From the NCBI GenBank assembly GCA_964465375.1, contig CAYXIJ010000014.1, forward strand, positions 1-64,000: 64,000 bases of DNA, in the 5' to 3' direction. The DNA comes from CAJWKT01 sp964465375 (GTDB taxonomy: Bacteria > Pseudomonadota > Gammaproteobacteria > Steroidobacterales > Rariloculaceae). The position numbers and the translations under genes are program-made. Each line of letters begins with the position of its first letter. Position 1 is the stretch's first letter. This document shows, piece by piece, positions 43,255 to 52,124 of the stretch. The notes below the pieces were generated by a model. The model saw only the letters and a list, made by a program, of their open reading frames with translations. It was not told the origin of the DNA and searched no databases.

Positions 43255-44757
43255 TTGGTCATGGTAAGCCTTGATCATTGGAAGCTGCTTACTGCATTAT
43301 TGGCTGGTGCCATTTTGCCTCTGTCTTTTGCTCCATTCGAATTTTTCTGGTTAGCTCCATTTTGCTATGCAGCGCTTTTTCGAGTATGGGGTGGCGCATC
43401 TCCAGCTAATGCTTTTCAATTTGGTTTCGCGTTTGGGGTTGCAAGTTTTTTTTCTGGAGTTCATTGGGTTTACATAAGTATTCACGATTATGGTGAAGCT
43501 CCTATTTCTCTCTCCCTCATTCTTACCGCGGTACTAGTTGCCTTTTTGGCTTGCTATATAGGGTTGGTTGGATGGATTGCAGCACGATGGTTTTCAACTA
43601 CTGGTCCATGGGCTTTGCTTGGGATTTTTCCAGCACTCTGGGTATTTTTAGAATGGTGTCGAGGTTGGCTTCTTAGTGGGTTTGGCTGGCTATCAGCCGG
43701 TTATAGTCAGACGGATTCGTGGCTCATGGGTCATGTTCCTGTAGTTGGGTTGTACGGAATTAGCTGGATAGTTTTAATTTCTGCAGGAGCCATGCTTGTT
43801 TTGATCGATGCGACAAATCGACAGAGAATCCAGACACTTACATTTATTATGATTCTGTGGGGGTCCGGATTGATTTCTGGCAACTATCGTTGGACAGATC
43901 CGCGTGAAAACAGCTTAAGTGTTGCTCTCGTACAGGGGGCAGTTAACCAAAACCTCAAATGGCGCCCTGAGCAGTTAGCGCCAACGCTTGATTTGTATCA
44001 AAAACTTACTGAGCAGGCAGATGGAAGCGAATTAATCATCTGGCCCGAAGCAGCAATACCGGCCTTGTATGGACAAGTAACGGACTACCTGGAAGAAATA
44101 CGCGGGGAGGCGGCAAGACAGAAGGCAACGGTGATGTTGGGAATCCTAAGGGATGATCCTGAGGGTGGTACATTCCAGAACACACTTGTTGCACTTACTG
44201 ATCCACCTCTTTTTTATGTGAAGAGACATCTTGTGCCGTTCGGAGAGTATTTCCCCGTACCTGAATTTGTTCGTAACTGGATGAGGCTTACTAGCTTGCC
44301 GTATACAGATGCGGTAGCTGGTTCGAATAATCAGCTACCACTCGAAATTGCTGGTGAGCGTATTGCCATAACCATTTGTTATGAAGATGTCTTTGGGGCA
44401 GAGCAACTGGGTTTTTTTGATAATGCATCTTTGCTTGTGAATATAAGCAATGATGCATGGTTTGGAAACTCCATAGCGCCGCATCAGCATCTTCAGATTG
44501 CTCGATTTAGAGCAGCAGAAGTTGGCCGCTACTTGCTTCGAGCTACAAACACGGGGGTATCGGCAATTATCGATCCGCGGGGACGTGTTATTGCAAGGTC
44601 TCCTCAGTTTGTACCAGATTTGCTTAAAGGAAGCGTGCGGGGCTTTCTGGGATTTACGCCATATGCTCGATGGGGAAATTATCCAATTGTTCTTGGAGCT
44701 CTATTTACCTTGTTGCTTCACTTCGTTCCAATGACGAAATTTACGATGCGCTCTTGA
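43255..44757 (+). CDS. lnt: Apolipoprotein N-acyltransferase
   Basis: Lnt adds the third acyl chain to lipoproteins in the inner membrane. The 500 residues have N-terminal membrane helices (about 10-200) and a periplasmic nitrilase domain. The catalytic triad is present: E265 (WPEAAIPA), K323 (KRHLVPFGEYFP) and C375 (ICYEDVFG). The start is TTG 43255, or ATG 43261 two codons later. Its last 40 bases overlap the end of convergent leuS. LptE, a lipoprotein that Lnt would acylate, is encoded nearby. Confidence 0.96.
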   Translation: MVMVSLDHWKLLTALLAGAILPLSFAPFEFFWLAPFCYAALFRVWGGASPANAFQFGFAFGVASFFSGVHWVYISIHDYGEAPISLSLILTAVLVAFLACYIGLVGWIAARWFSTTGPWALLGIFPALWVFLEWCRGWLLSGFGWLSAGYSQTDSWLMGHVPVVGLYGISWIVLISAGAMLVLIDATNRQRIQTLTFIMILWGSGLISGNYRWTDPRENSLSVALVQGAVNQNLKWRPEQLAPTLDLYQKLTEQADGSELIIWPEAAIPALYGQVTDYLEEIRGEAARQKATVMLGILRDDPEGGTFQNTLVALTDPPLFYVKRHLVPFGEYFPVPEFVRNWMRLTSLPYTDAVAGSNNQLPLEIAGERIAITICYEDVFGAEQLGFFDNASLLVNISNDAWFGNSIAPHQHLQIARFRAAEVGRYLLRATNTGVSAIIDPRGRVIARSPQFVPDLLKGSVRGFLGFTPYARWGNYPIVLGALFTLLLHFVPMTKFTMRS

Positions 44758-47333
44758 ACATAGATAGCCCGTTTCACATCTTTGCCGATCAAATATCGAG
44801 AAACGTTCTCATCTTCTCGGGCTAATGCGAGTACCTCGTCTTCTTGCGCGTTAAATGGAATAGTTATTCGTCCGCGCATTTTTCCGTTGATCTGAACCGG
44901 GATTTCTAAGCTTTCTTTTTTTAGATAGGCTGGATTGGTTTGTGGCCAGGCTTCGTAGGCAAGGGATTCCTTGTTACCTAGTCTAGCCCAGAGTTCCTCA
45001 GCAATATGGGGTGCTAGAGGTGCCAGGATTAGTGCGAATGATTTTGCTACGCTGTGCGGTAGGGTTGCCCATTTGTTGGCGGTGTTTACAAACTCCATCA
45101 ATGCAGCTATGGCTGTATTAAAACGCATCGATTCTATATCTTCCGTTACGACCCTTATGGTTTCATGGAGGACCTGCAGCTGATCGGCCGATGGTTCCTG
45201 GTTCTTGATGCTTGGCTTTATATCGCCTTTTTTGTCATCTACAATGAGGCGCCACGCTCGGTTAAGAAACCGTTTTGTGCCTTCAACACCACTAGTATTC
45301 CAGGGTTTCACCTGTTCCAGGGGGCCCATAAACATTTCATATAATCGGAACGCATCCGCGCCATAAGATTTGATTATTTTATCCGGATTGACCACATTAC
45401 CACGGCTTTTGCTCATCTTATGGGCCTTGGAATGGACCTTTATATCTGGGTTATCAGCGAGAACGAAATGGTCATCTTTTTTTATTATTTCCTGCCCGCT
45501 GACGGAAACACTCTCAAGTTTTTTTCCAGAACGGGTGTCATGCTGATCATGAACGTGTTCTGCTGAGATTGCTGTGCCGGCTTCATTAACATACTTTTTG
45601 TGCTCGAGCTCTCCCAGAATCATTCCTTGGTGCACTAGTTTTGCAAAAGGTTCTGATGTAGACACAATTCCTGCATCATGTAGCACCTTGTGCCAAAAAC
45701 GAGCATATAAAAGATGCAGCACTGCGTGCTCTTGGCCCCCTACATAGAGATCCACCGGCATCCAGTAATTTTCTTTATCTGCCGATACTATTTCCGCATG
45801 ATTTTTTGGGTCTAGGTAGCGTAAGTAATACCAACAGGATCCTGCCCATTGTGGCATCGTATTGGTTTCCCGCTTGGCATCCTTTCCAGTTTTCTGCACC
45901 ATGGTGTTTAGCCATTTTTCAGCAGCGACCAATGGACCCTCGAGCGTACCACTTGGTTTAAATTTCTTAATTTCGGGGAGCTCTACCGGGAGCTCTTCAT
46001 CAGGAACAGCAAATGGTATTCCGTCCACGAACACAATAGGAAAAGGCTCGCCCCAGTAACGCTGTCTTGAAAACAACCAATTCCTAAGTTTGTAGTTGAC
46101 TATGGGATTTCCTACATTTTTTTCTTTAAGCCAAATAATTATTCTTTTTTTTGCTTCTTCCACACTTAAACCGTCAAGAAAATCACTATTAATTGAGGGA
46201 CCTTGTCCTGTATAGGCTTCACCTTCAAAATTTTCTGGGGGCGCGACAGTACGAATAATTGGGAGTCCATGCACTTTAGCGAATTCCCAATCTCTCTGAT
46301 CCTCCCCTGGAACTGCCATAATAGCTCCCGTGCCGTAGTTGCCTAGAACGTAATCTGCGATCCAGATAGGAATTCGTTTTTTGTTAGCTGGATTGATTGC
46401 ATATGATCCTGTGAATATCCCTGTTTTGGACTTTTGAAGATCTGATCGTTCAAGTTCACTCTTGCGTGTGGCTTGTATGCAATACTTTTGAACTTGTTTG
46501 TGTTGTGCGCCCTTCGTCAGGTTGCTTACGATAGGGTGTTCTGGGGCTATTACTATGTATGTAGCACCAAACAATGTGTCGGGGCGCGTAGTGAAAACCC
46601 GAATGGTTTCAGGGCTTTCCGCAATACTGAAGTCAATCTGTGCTCCTTCGCTACGGCCGATCCAGTTACGCTGCATTTCTTTAGTACTTTCAGGCCAGTC
46701 AAGTTTGTCAAGACCATCCAATAGCTTGTCGGCATACTCGGTTATTTTTAGGACCCATTGGCGCAGGGGTCGACGCGTACATGGAAACCCCCCCACTTCG
46801 GATTTACCGTCGATGACTTCTTCATTAGCTAAGGTTGTACCTAATTCCTCACACCACCAGACGGGCATCTCTTCCTGATAGGCTAGGCCGCGCTCAAAGA
46901 GTTTCTTAAAGATCCACTGGGTCCATTTATAATAATGAGGATCGGTGGTGTTAATTTCGCGGTCCCAGTCATACGAAAAACCTAGTGATTTCAGCTGCTT
47001 CCTGAAGCGGTTAATATTCCTTTCAGTAGTGATTTTTGGATGAGTTCCCGTCCTAAGGGCAAACTGTTCCGTTGGTAGACCAAAAGCATCCCAGCCAATA
47101 GGATGTAGTACGTTAAAGCCCTTCATTCTTTTATAACGCGCAACAATATCAGAGGCGGTATAACCTTCTGGGTGTCCTACGTGTAGACCGTCTCCACTTG
47201 GGTAGGGGAACATATCTAGGGCGTAGAATTTCGGTCGACTTTGATCTATTTTGTCCGGAACCCGAAAAGTTTTGTTGGTGTACCAGTAGTCCTGCCACTT
47301 GGTCTCGATTTCTTTATAGGGATAACCTACCAT
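44718..47333 (-). CDS. leuS: Leucyl-tRNA synthetase
   Basis: The enzyme charges tRNA-Leu. The 871-residue class Ia synthetase has the HIGH-type motif HVGHPEGYT (51-59), the editing domain (TTRPDTLFGATY and VPGEDQRDWEFA) and KMSKS (639-643). It is intact. It is transcribed away from lptE, whereas in most gammaproteobacteria leuS and lptE form one operon. Only 46 bases separate its ATG from the probable lptE start, so its promoter must lie in or near lptE. Confidence 0.98.
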   Translation of the reverse strand: MVGYPYKEIETKWQDYWYTNKTFRVPDKIDQSRPKFYALDMFPYPSGDGLHVGHPEGYTASDIVARYKRMKGFNVLHPIGWDAFGLPTEQFALRTGTHPKITTERNINRFRKQLKSLGFSYDWDREINTTDPHYYKWTQWIFKKLFERGLAYQEEMPVWWCEELGTTLANEEVIDGKSEVGGFPCTRRPLRQWVLKITEYADKLLDGLDKLDWPESTKEMQRNWIGRSEGAQIDFSIAESPETIRVFTTRPDTLFGATYIVIAPEHPIVSNLTKGAQHKQVQKYCIQATRKSELERSDLQKSKTGIFTGSYAINPANKKRIPIWIADYVLGNYGTGAIMAVPGEDQRDWEFAKVHGLPIIRTVAPPENFEGEAYTGQGPSINSDFLDGLSVEEAKKRIIIWLKEKNVGNPIVNYKLRNWLFSRQRYWGEPFPIVFVDGIPFAVPDEELPVELPEIKKFKPSGTLEGPLVAAEKWLNTMVQKTGKDAKRETNTMPQWAGSCWYYLRYLDPKNHAEIVSADKENYWMPVDLYVGGQEHAVLHLLYARFWHKVLHDAGIVSTSEPFAKLVHQGMILGELEHKKYVNEAGTAISAEHVHDQHDTRSGKKLESVSVSGQEIIKKDDHFVLADNPDIKVHSKAHKMSKSRGNVVNPDKIIKSYGADAFRLYEMFMGPLEQVKPWNTSGVEGTKRFLNRAWRLIVDDKKGDIKPSIKNQEPSADQLQVLHETIRVVTEDIESMRFNTAIAALMEFVNTANKWATLPHSVAKSFALILAPLAPHIAEELWARLGNKESLAYEAWPQTNPAYLKKESLEIPVQINGKMRGRITIPFNAQEDEVLALAREDENVSRYLIGKDVKRAIYVQERIVNFVIGTK

Positions 47334-47379
47334 GATGGTGTTGCATGATCTTCATAAATTCCACCAGAATCAAGTAAGT

Positions 47380-47907
47380 ATGATTTTTATTTTGTTATGG
47401 CGTAGCGCACCGCACTTTGGATTCATAGGGGCAGTTGTTCTTATGCTTGGTGGGTGCGGATTTCATCTGGAGGGACTTGGAACCCTTCCGAACGCTATGG
47501 CACTAACCTATCTTGAGAGCGATAAGTCCTATACTGATTTCTATATTAGTATGCAGAATGCCCTAAGGATCAATGGTTCCAGTCTAGTCGGTTCTCCAGG
47601 GGAGGCTGGCGCTATATTAAAGATTCTAGATGATAGTACGGGGCAAAGGGTTTTATCGGTCTCAGCTCTTAATACGCCTCGCGAGTATGAGGTTTTTTAT
47701 GCTATCACTTTTTCTTTGCAAGTTGGCGTTCAGTCTTTGATATCCTCCGAGTCGCTAATTGTTACTCGAAGCTACACGTACGATGAGACTCGAGTGCTCG
47801 GCAAAAGTGCTGAGGAGCGGGATTTGCGACGGGCGCTCGCAGATGACTTGGTAAGACAGGTATTACGTAGAATTCAGGCGAGCCGGCCCCGTGCGCCTTC
47901 GGGTTGA
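47380..47907 (+). CDS. lptE: LPS-assembly lipoprotein LptE
   Basis: LptE plugs LptD in the outer membrane and helps insert lipopolysaccharide. ATG 47380 gives 175 residues with a signal peptide and lipobox LGGC (Cys26), followed by GFHLEGLGTLPNAM and the LptE core (QRVLSVSALNTPREYEVFYAI). An in-frame ATG at 47332 would place 16 extra residues before the signal and overlap leuS, so it is less likely. It is not followed by holA as usual: hisI, cysS, yidD and a Trm112-like gene come between. Confidence 0.9.
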   Translation: MIFILLWRSAPHFGFIGAVVLMLGGCGFHLEGLGTLPNAMALTYLESDKSYTDFYISMQNALRINGSSLVGSPGEAGAILKILDDSTGQRVLSVSALNTPREYEVFYAITFSLQVGVQSLISSESLIVTRSYTYDETRVLGKSAEERDLRRALADDLVRQVLRRIQASRPRAPSG

Positions 47908-47943
47908 TCACAAAGATTCTGAGGCTGAAGGATTTTACTGACT

Positions 47944-48414
47944 TTAAAGTTTCGTTGGACTTGGATTATCCCCATAGACAACTTTTGGGTCGAACACTTT
48001 CTCGCTGTCGGTAAATTCAAGTTTCAGGCGGGATGAATCATCATGCAGCGATACGCGGCGATAGAAACAAGATCGATAGCCCACATGACAACTTGCCCCT
48101 CCTGCAATGTTTACTTTTAGCAACACACAATCTTGATCGTCATCGATCATCAGTTCCTTGACTGTCTGCATTAAGCCGCTGGTTGCTCCTTTGTGCCACA
48201 ATTGGTTCCTGCTACGGCTGAAATAATATGCCTCGCCAGTTTTGATCGTTTTCTCCAGGGCTTCCGCATTCATGTATCCATGCATGAGAACCTCGCCGGT
48301 TTCATAGTCCGTTGTAATTGCCGGTATCAGGCCATCACCATCAAATTTTGGGGCTAGTTGGGCCCCCTCTTCTACTTGCTCTACACTGCGACGGGGAAAA
48401 AATTTTTCGGACAT
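47944..48414 (-). CDS. hisI: Phosphoribosyl-AMP cyclohydrolase
   Basis: HisI opens the adenine ring of PR-AMP in histidine synthesis. The 156-residue form starting at 48414 has the Mg ligands D91, D93 and D95 (DDDQD) and the zinc cysteines C96, C109 and C116 (CHVGYRSC), with TGEAYYFSRSRNQLWHKG. It is a stand-alone cyclohydrolase without the HisE part. A longer reading frame opens at 48522, but a strong promoter (48445-48473) lies inside it, so the 36 extra residues are probably not made. No other his gene is in the window. Confidence 0.9.
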   Translation of the reverse strand: MSEKFFPRRSVEQVEEGAQLAPKFDGDGLIPAITTDYETGEVLMHGYMNAEALEKTIKTGEAYYFSRSRNQLWHKGATSGLMQTVKELMIDDDQDCVLLKVNIAGGASCHVGYRSCFYRRVSLHDDSSRLKLEFTDSEKVFDPKVVYGDNPSPTKL

Positions 48415-48444
48415 TTCCTTGGCGTCCTTTCTCTTAAAGCCTAA

Positions 48445-48473
48445 ATTATAGGTCACTCCTCTGCACTTGTTAT
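48445..48473 (-). promoter_or_regulatory. Promoter of hisI
   Basis: On the minus strand ATAACA (48473-48468; 4 of 6) and a perfect TATAAT (48450-48445) are 17 bases apart. Transcription would start near 48438 and leave about 24 bases before the hisI ATG at 48414. It shares the 101-base gap with divergent cysS, whose own candidate promoter is TTGTTA (48467-48472) and TTTTAT (48490-48495). Confidence 0.6.
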
Positions 48474-48515
48474 CATAGGGTACTGACTTTTTTATGACAG
48501 TGGAATTTCTTTGAA

Positions 48516-49904
48516 ATGGCACTCTATTTACATAATAGCTTTACTGGTTCGAGAGAGAAATTTGAGCCAGCCGACCCTGAGCGAGTAACCATGTATGTCT
48601 GTGGCCCAACAGTGTATAGCTTTGCTCATATTGGAAATGCTCGGCCGGCGGTGGTATTTGATGTTCTTGCTAGATTACTACGCCGCAAGTACAGGCTTGT
48701 CTATGTACGAAATATCACAGACGTGGACGATAAGATAAATATGGCGGCCAAAGAGCAGGGGATTGATATAAACCTACTGACATCTAAATACATAACTGCC
48801 TATCAGGAGGACATGGCGTCACTTGGTGTGCTGTCGCCGGATATTGAGCCTAGAGTAACCGAGCATATACCCCAAATAATAGACTTGATTATTAGACTCA
48901 TTGACTCTGGTCATGCTTACCATGCCGAAGATCATGTAGTTTTTTCAGTAGAGAGTTACCCGGCATACGGAAAACTATCAGGACGGAATCCAGCAGAATT
49001 GGTTGCCGGAGCACGCGTTGAGGTTGCATCTTACAAGCAGCACCCGAATGATTTTGTGCTTTGGAAACCCTCGGAATCTGATGTGGTCGGCTGGGATAGT
49101 CCTTGGGGTCGAGGGCGGCCAGGCTGGCACATGGAGTGTTCTGCTATGGTTGAGGCTCATCTGGGTCGTACGATTGACATCCATGGGGGAGGAATAGATT
49201 TAGTGTTTCCTCATCATGAAAATGAGAATGCCCAATCAACTTGCGCTCACCGCGGCGAAACATTTGCTAGATACTGGGTTCATAATGGGCTCATTCATGT
49301 GAATAGCCAGAAAATGGCCAAGTCCATCGGCAACGTATTGTTAGTTAAGGATTTACTAAGGGAAGAATTGGGAGAAGTGATTCGATTAGGATTGCTTGCA
49401 ACTCATTATCGTCAGCCACTGGACTGGACGATAGACGTCTTAAAGGAAGCCCGAAAAAAGTTGGACCGAATATATGGCGTATTGCGAGAATCGGGAGTGA
49501 CTGACAGTAAGCAGCCTTCCCCTAAGCTAGAGCCTCCCGAGGAAGTCGTACGTGCGTTAGAAGATGATGTAAACACACCGCTAGCCCTTACTGAACTTTT
49601 GGCCATTACGAGGGACGCAAACCGGACCACAAATCCCGAACAACGTAGACGGAAGGCGGAATTATTGCGGGCAGGAGCTTGGCTACTGGGCATTGGTCAA
49701 CGTGATTTTAGGTCCTGGTTTGGCGCTAGCAATAGATTTGGCGGGCCTGACGAGGCTGTAATTATTGCTATGGTTAAGGAGCGGGAAGTGGCTCGCAGCG
49801 CTCGAAATTATGCTGAAGCAGACAGAATAAGGGAACAACTCTTTGAGCTCGGTGTCATGATAGAAGATAGTCCTCAGGGAGTACGTTGGCGCAGGGTGAA
49901 TTGA
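48516..49904 (+). CDS. cysS: Cysteinyl-tRNA synthetase
   Basis: The enzyme charges tRNA-Cys. The 462 residues have C29 (MYVCGPTVY), HIGN (38-41), the zinc-site segment WHMECSAM and HHENENAQS, and KMAKS (266-270). It is full length. It is divergent from hisI and followed by yidD after 4 bases. Confidence 0.97.
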   Translation: MALYLHNSFTGSREKFEPADPERVTMYVCGPTVYSFAHIGNARPAVVFDVLARLLRRKYRLVYVRNITDVDDKINMAAKEQGIDINLLTSKYITAYQEDMASLGVLSPDIEPRVTEHIPQIIDLIIRLIDSGHAYHAEDHVVFSVESYPAYGKLSGRNPAELVAGARVEVASYKQHPNDFVLWKPSESDVVGWDSPWGRGRPGWHMECSAMVEAHLGRTIDIHGGGIDLVFPHHENENAQSTCAHRGETFARYWVHNGLIHVNSQKMAKSIGNVLLVKDLLREELGEVIRLGLLATHYRQPLDWTIDVLKEARKKLDRIYGVLRESGVTDSKQPSPKLEPPEEVVRALEDDVNTPLALTELLAITRDANRTTNPEQRRRKAELLRAGAWLLGIGQRDFRSWFGASNRFGGPDEAVIIAMVKEREVARSARNYAEADRIREQLFELGVMIEDSPQGVRWRRVN

Positions 49905-49908
49905 GGAA

Positions 49909-50157
49909 ATGAAAGGCATGTCTAACTGGTGTGTAATGATGCTAATAAGTTTGATCAGGGGTTATCAATATTGGATATCACCTTGGTTGGGTGATAGTTG
50001 TCGTTACCTCCCAAGTTGCTCACATTATGCAATAGAGGCAATTGAGAGATTTGGTCCACTCAAGGGTGCGTATTTAGCCTCCAGAAGAATTGTACGCTGT
50101 CACCCGTGGCAAGAGGGCGGTTATGACCCAGTACCGGTTCATAAGGTATCGAGTTAA
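49909..50157 (+). CDS. yidD: Membrane protein insertion efficiency factor YidD
   Basis: YidD is a small amphipathic protein that aids YidC-dependent insertion. The 82 residues match the family: LIRGYQYWISPWLG, then CRYLPSCSHYAIEAIERFG and RRIVRCHPWQEGGYDPVP. Usually it sits between rnpA and yidC near the origin; here it follows cysS and precedes a Trm112-like gene, an unusual place. The start may be Met1 or Met4 (49918). Confidence 0.93.
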   Translation: MKGMSNWCVMMLISLIRGYQYWISPWLGDSCRYLPSCSHYAIEAIERFGPLKGAYLASRRIVRCHPWQEGGYDPVPVHKVSS

Positions 50158-50166
50158 GCTGTTACC

Positions 50167-50436
50167 ATGGGTTTCGATAAAGTATTGCTAGATATTATCT
50201 GCTGTCCGGTGACCCACCTACCACTGGAGTTGATGGGTCAAGCTCAGCTGGATAGGCTCAATGATTTAATCGAGCAATCCAAGATTAAGGCTTTCGATGA
50301 CTCTTTTCTTGAGGAAAAGCTCAGCGGAGCGCTTGTCACTAAGGATAGTAAGCTTGCCTACCCAATAATTGACGGGATACCTATCTTGATAGAGGAAAGG
50401 GGTATTTTACTTTCACAATTAGAAGAAGAATATTGA
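50167..50436 (+). CDS. Trm112/YcaR-like small protein lacking the zinc cysteines
   Basis: The 89 residues resemble the UPF0434/Trm112 family: LLDIICCPVTHLPLEL at the N-terminus and YPIIDGIPILIEERG at the C-terminus. Zinc-binding members have CPxCxxxL here; this one has CCPVTH with no second cysteine, and a 20-30 residue insert in the middle (about 25-55). So it probably binds no metal. In other organisms relatives act as partners of methyltransferases; no such role can be read here. Its stop overlaps the TTG start of holA. Confidence 0.75.
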   Translation: MGFDKVLLDIICCPVTHLPLELMGQAQLDRLNDLIEQSKIKAFDDSFLEEKLSGALVTKDSKLAYPIIDGIPILIEERGILLSQLEEEY

Positions 50437-51461
50437 AAATCAGTGGTAACCATCTGTCGAGACATCTGAATAAGGATTTGGCGGGGGCTTATCTGGTTTC
50501 GGGTGATGAGCCATTGCTGGTTATGGAAGCTGCTGATTCAATTCGAGAAGCGGCAGCTAGACACGGCTTTCAACACCGTGACCTGAACATAGTGGAACAG
50601 GGATTTCAGTGGACAGAGCTTGAGGCAGCCGCAGAAAATTTATCCTTATTTGCTAGCCGTCGTATTTTGGAATTACGCCTTCCTACACCTAAGCCTGGCG
50701 TCCTAGGTGGGCGTAGTATTCGTGCTTTAGCTGAATGCTCAAATCCGGACCGATTGTTGTTAGTAGTTACCAGCAAACTGGGTGAGGCTGTAAAAAGTGC
50801 CTGGGCAAAAGCGATTGAAACCAACGGTGTTTTGGTTCAGGTATGGCCTGTTGAGCGCAGGCATTTAGTTAGCTGGATTCAGAATAGGGCGACACGTTCA
50901 AAGCTCGAACTTACAAGTGATGCTGCGGAGTTTCTTGCGGACAAAGTAGAGGGCAACCTGTTAGCTGCAGACCAAGAGCTTGTAAAATTAGCTCTTGTGC
51001 GCGGCGAAGGAAAGCTCAATGCGGAGGTGATGGCAAAAAGCGTGGCCATGAACGCTAGATTCGATGTTTTTAATCTTACCGATGCCTTAATAGGGGGGCG
51101 GGCTCGACGGGCGTTTGAGATTCTCGATGGACTCAAGGCCGAAGGTGTGGCACCAGTTTTGATATCATGGGCGCTTATTCGAGAGCTTACGCTGTTGGCG
51201 CGCATAAAAATTACACTCCGGCAAGGTGGAGACTTGGTTCAGATATTGAACAAATTTAAAGTTTGGCATCGGCGCCAGCCAATCATAAAAAGAGCATTGG
51301 AGAGCTACAGCGAAGGGTCTTTAACGGTATTGCTGTACCAAGCAGCCGAAGTTGATCGCGTCATTAAAGGTGTAAACAAGGGGCGACCTTGGGATGCCCT
51401 AACTCAACTGGTTTTAGCTTTTTTTGAGGCGAGTCGCCATAAGACACAGTCTCTTGTCTAG
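50433..51461 (+). CDS. holA: DNA polymerase III subunit delta
   Basis: The delta subunit opens the beta clamp as part of the clamp loader. The 342 residues fit the family: LVSGDEPLLVMEAADSIR near the N-terminus, RRILELRLPTPKPG, and the C-terminal domain with LISWALIRELTLLARIK. The start is TTG 50433, overlapping the upstream stop. It is followed by nadD, rsfS and rlmH as in E. coli. Confidence 0.93.
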   Translation: MKISGNHLSRHLNKDLAGAYLVSGDEPLLVMEAADSIREAAARHGFQHRDLNIVEQGFQWTELEAAAENLSLFASRRILELRLPTPKPGVLGGRSIRALAECSNPDRLLLVVTSKLGEAVKSAWAKAIETNGVLVQVWPVERRHLVSWIQNRATRSKLELTSDAAEFLADKVEGNLLAADQELVKLALVRGEGKLNAEVMAKSVAMNARFDVFNLTDALIGGRARRAFEILDGLKAEGVAPVLISWALIRELTLLARIKITLRQGGDLVQILNKFKVWHRRQPIIKRALESYSEGSLTVLLYQAAEVDRVIKGVNKGRPWDALTQLVLAFFEASRHKTQSLV

Positions 51462-51482
51462 TTGTTAGTGTTAGGTTTCGTG

Positions 51483-52124
51483 ATGCGTCCAATTGGGATT
51501 TTCGGTGGAACTTTTGACCCGATTCACTACGGTCATCTCCGGACCGCATTAGAGTTACTACAAGCTTTGGATTTGTCAGAAATTCTCTTCGTGCCTTGCG
51601 GAGATCCACCTCATCGTTTGAGTCCAACTGCATCTAGTGACCTTCGGCTGTGTATGGCAGCGGCAGCAATAAAGGGATATGAGCGTTTTCTGGTAGATAA
51701 TCGGGAATTGAAGAAAGATGCGTCGTCCTATTCTGTAGACACTTTGCGTAGCCTAAAATCTGACTATCAAGATCGATCCCTTTGTCTTCTTGTTGGGATG
51801 GATTCTTTCCTCAATTTTCAGGAATGGCATCAATGGTCGGAGATTCTCGAGCTTGGCCACATTGTTGTTGCTCGCCGGCCAGGATGGAAGATTCCTGTGG
51901 CGGGGAGTCTAGAAGAGTTGGTGAGCAAAAGAAGCACTCATCATGTTGAAGACCTTCATGAGAGAAGGTCCGGATGCATTCATGTACGTTCGGTTACTCA
52001 GTTGGAAATTTCCTCGACTGAGATTCGCTCTTTAATTAAAGCTGGGGATGATCCTAAGTATCTAGTTCCTGATGCTGTAAGAGACATCATTACTGAAACA
52101 AGGTGTTATGTCGGAGACACATAA
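51483..52124 (+). CDS. nadD: Nicotinate-nucleotide adenylyltransferase
   Basis: NadD makes deamido-NAD from nicotinate mononucleotide and ATP. ATG 51483 gives 213 residues beginning MRPIGIFGGTFDPIHYGHL, with the nucleotidyl-transfer motif GGTFDPIHxGH (8-18) and the C-terminal SSTEIRSL. An in-frame start at 51462 would add seven unmatched residues. Its end overlaps rsfS by 17 bases. Confidence 0.96.
   Translation: MRPIGIFGGTFDPIHYGHLRTALELLQALDLSEILFVPCGDPPHRLSPTASSDLRLCMAAAAIKGYERFLVDNRELKKDASSYSVDTLRSLKSDYQDRSLCLLVGMDSFLNFQEWHQWSEILELGHIVVARRPGWKIPVAGSLEELVSKRSTHHVEDLHERRSGCIHVRSVTQLEISSTEIRSLIKAGDDPKYLVPDAVRDIITETRCYVGDT

Noticed and set aside
46498..46878. Plus-strand frame of 126 codons inside leuS
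   Set aside because: It lies fully opposite the conserved leuS editing region and shows no family match.
48415..48522. N-terminal 36-residue extension of HisI
   Set aside because: It has no counterpart in the family and contains the hisI promoter; the Met at 48414 is the better start.
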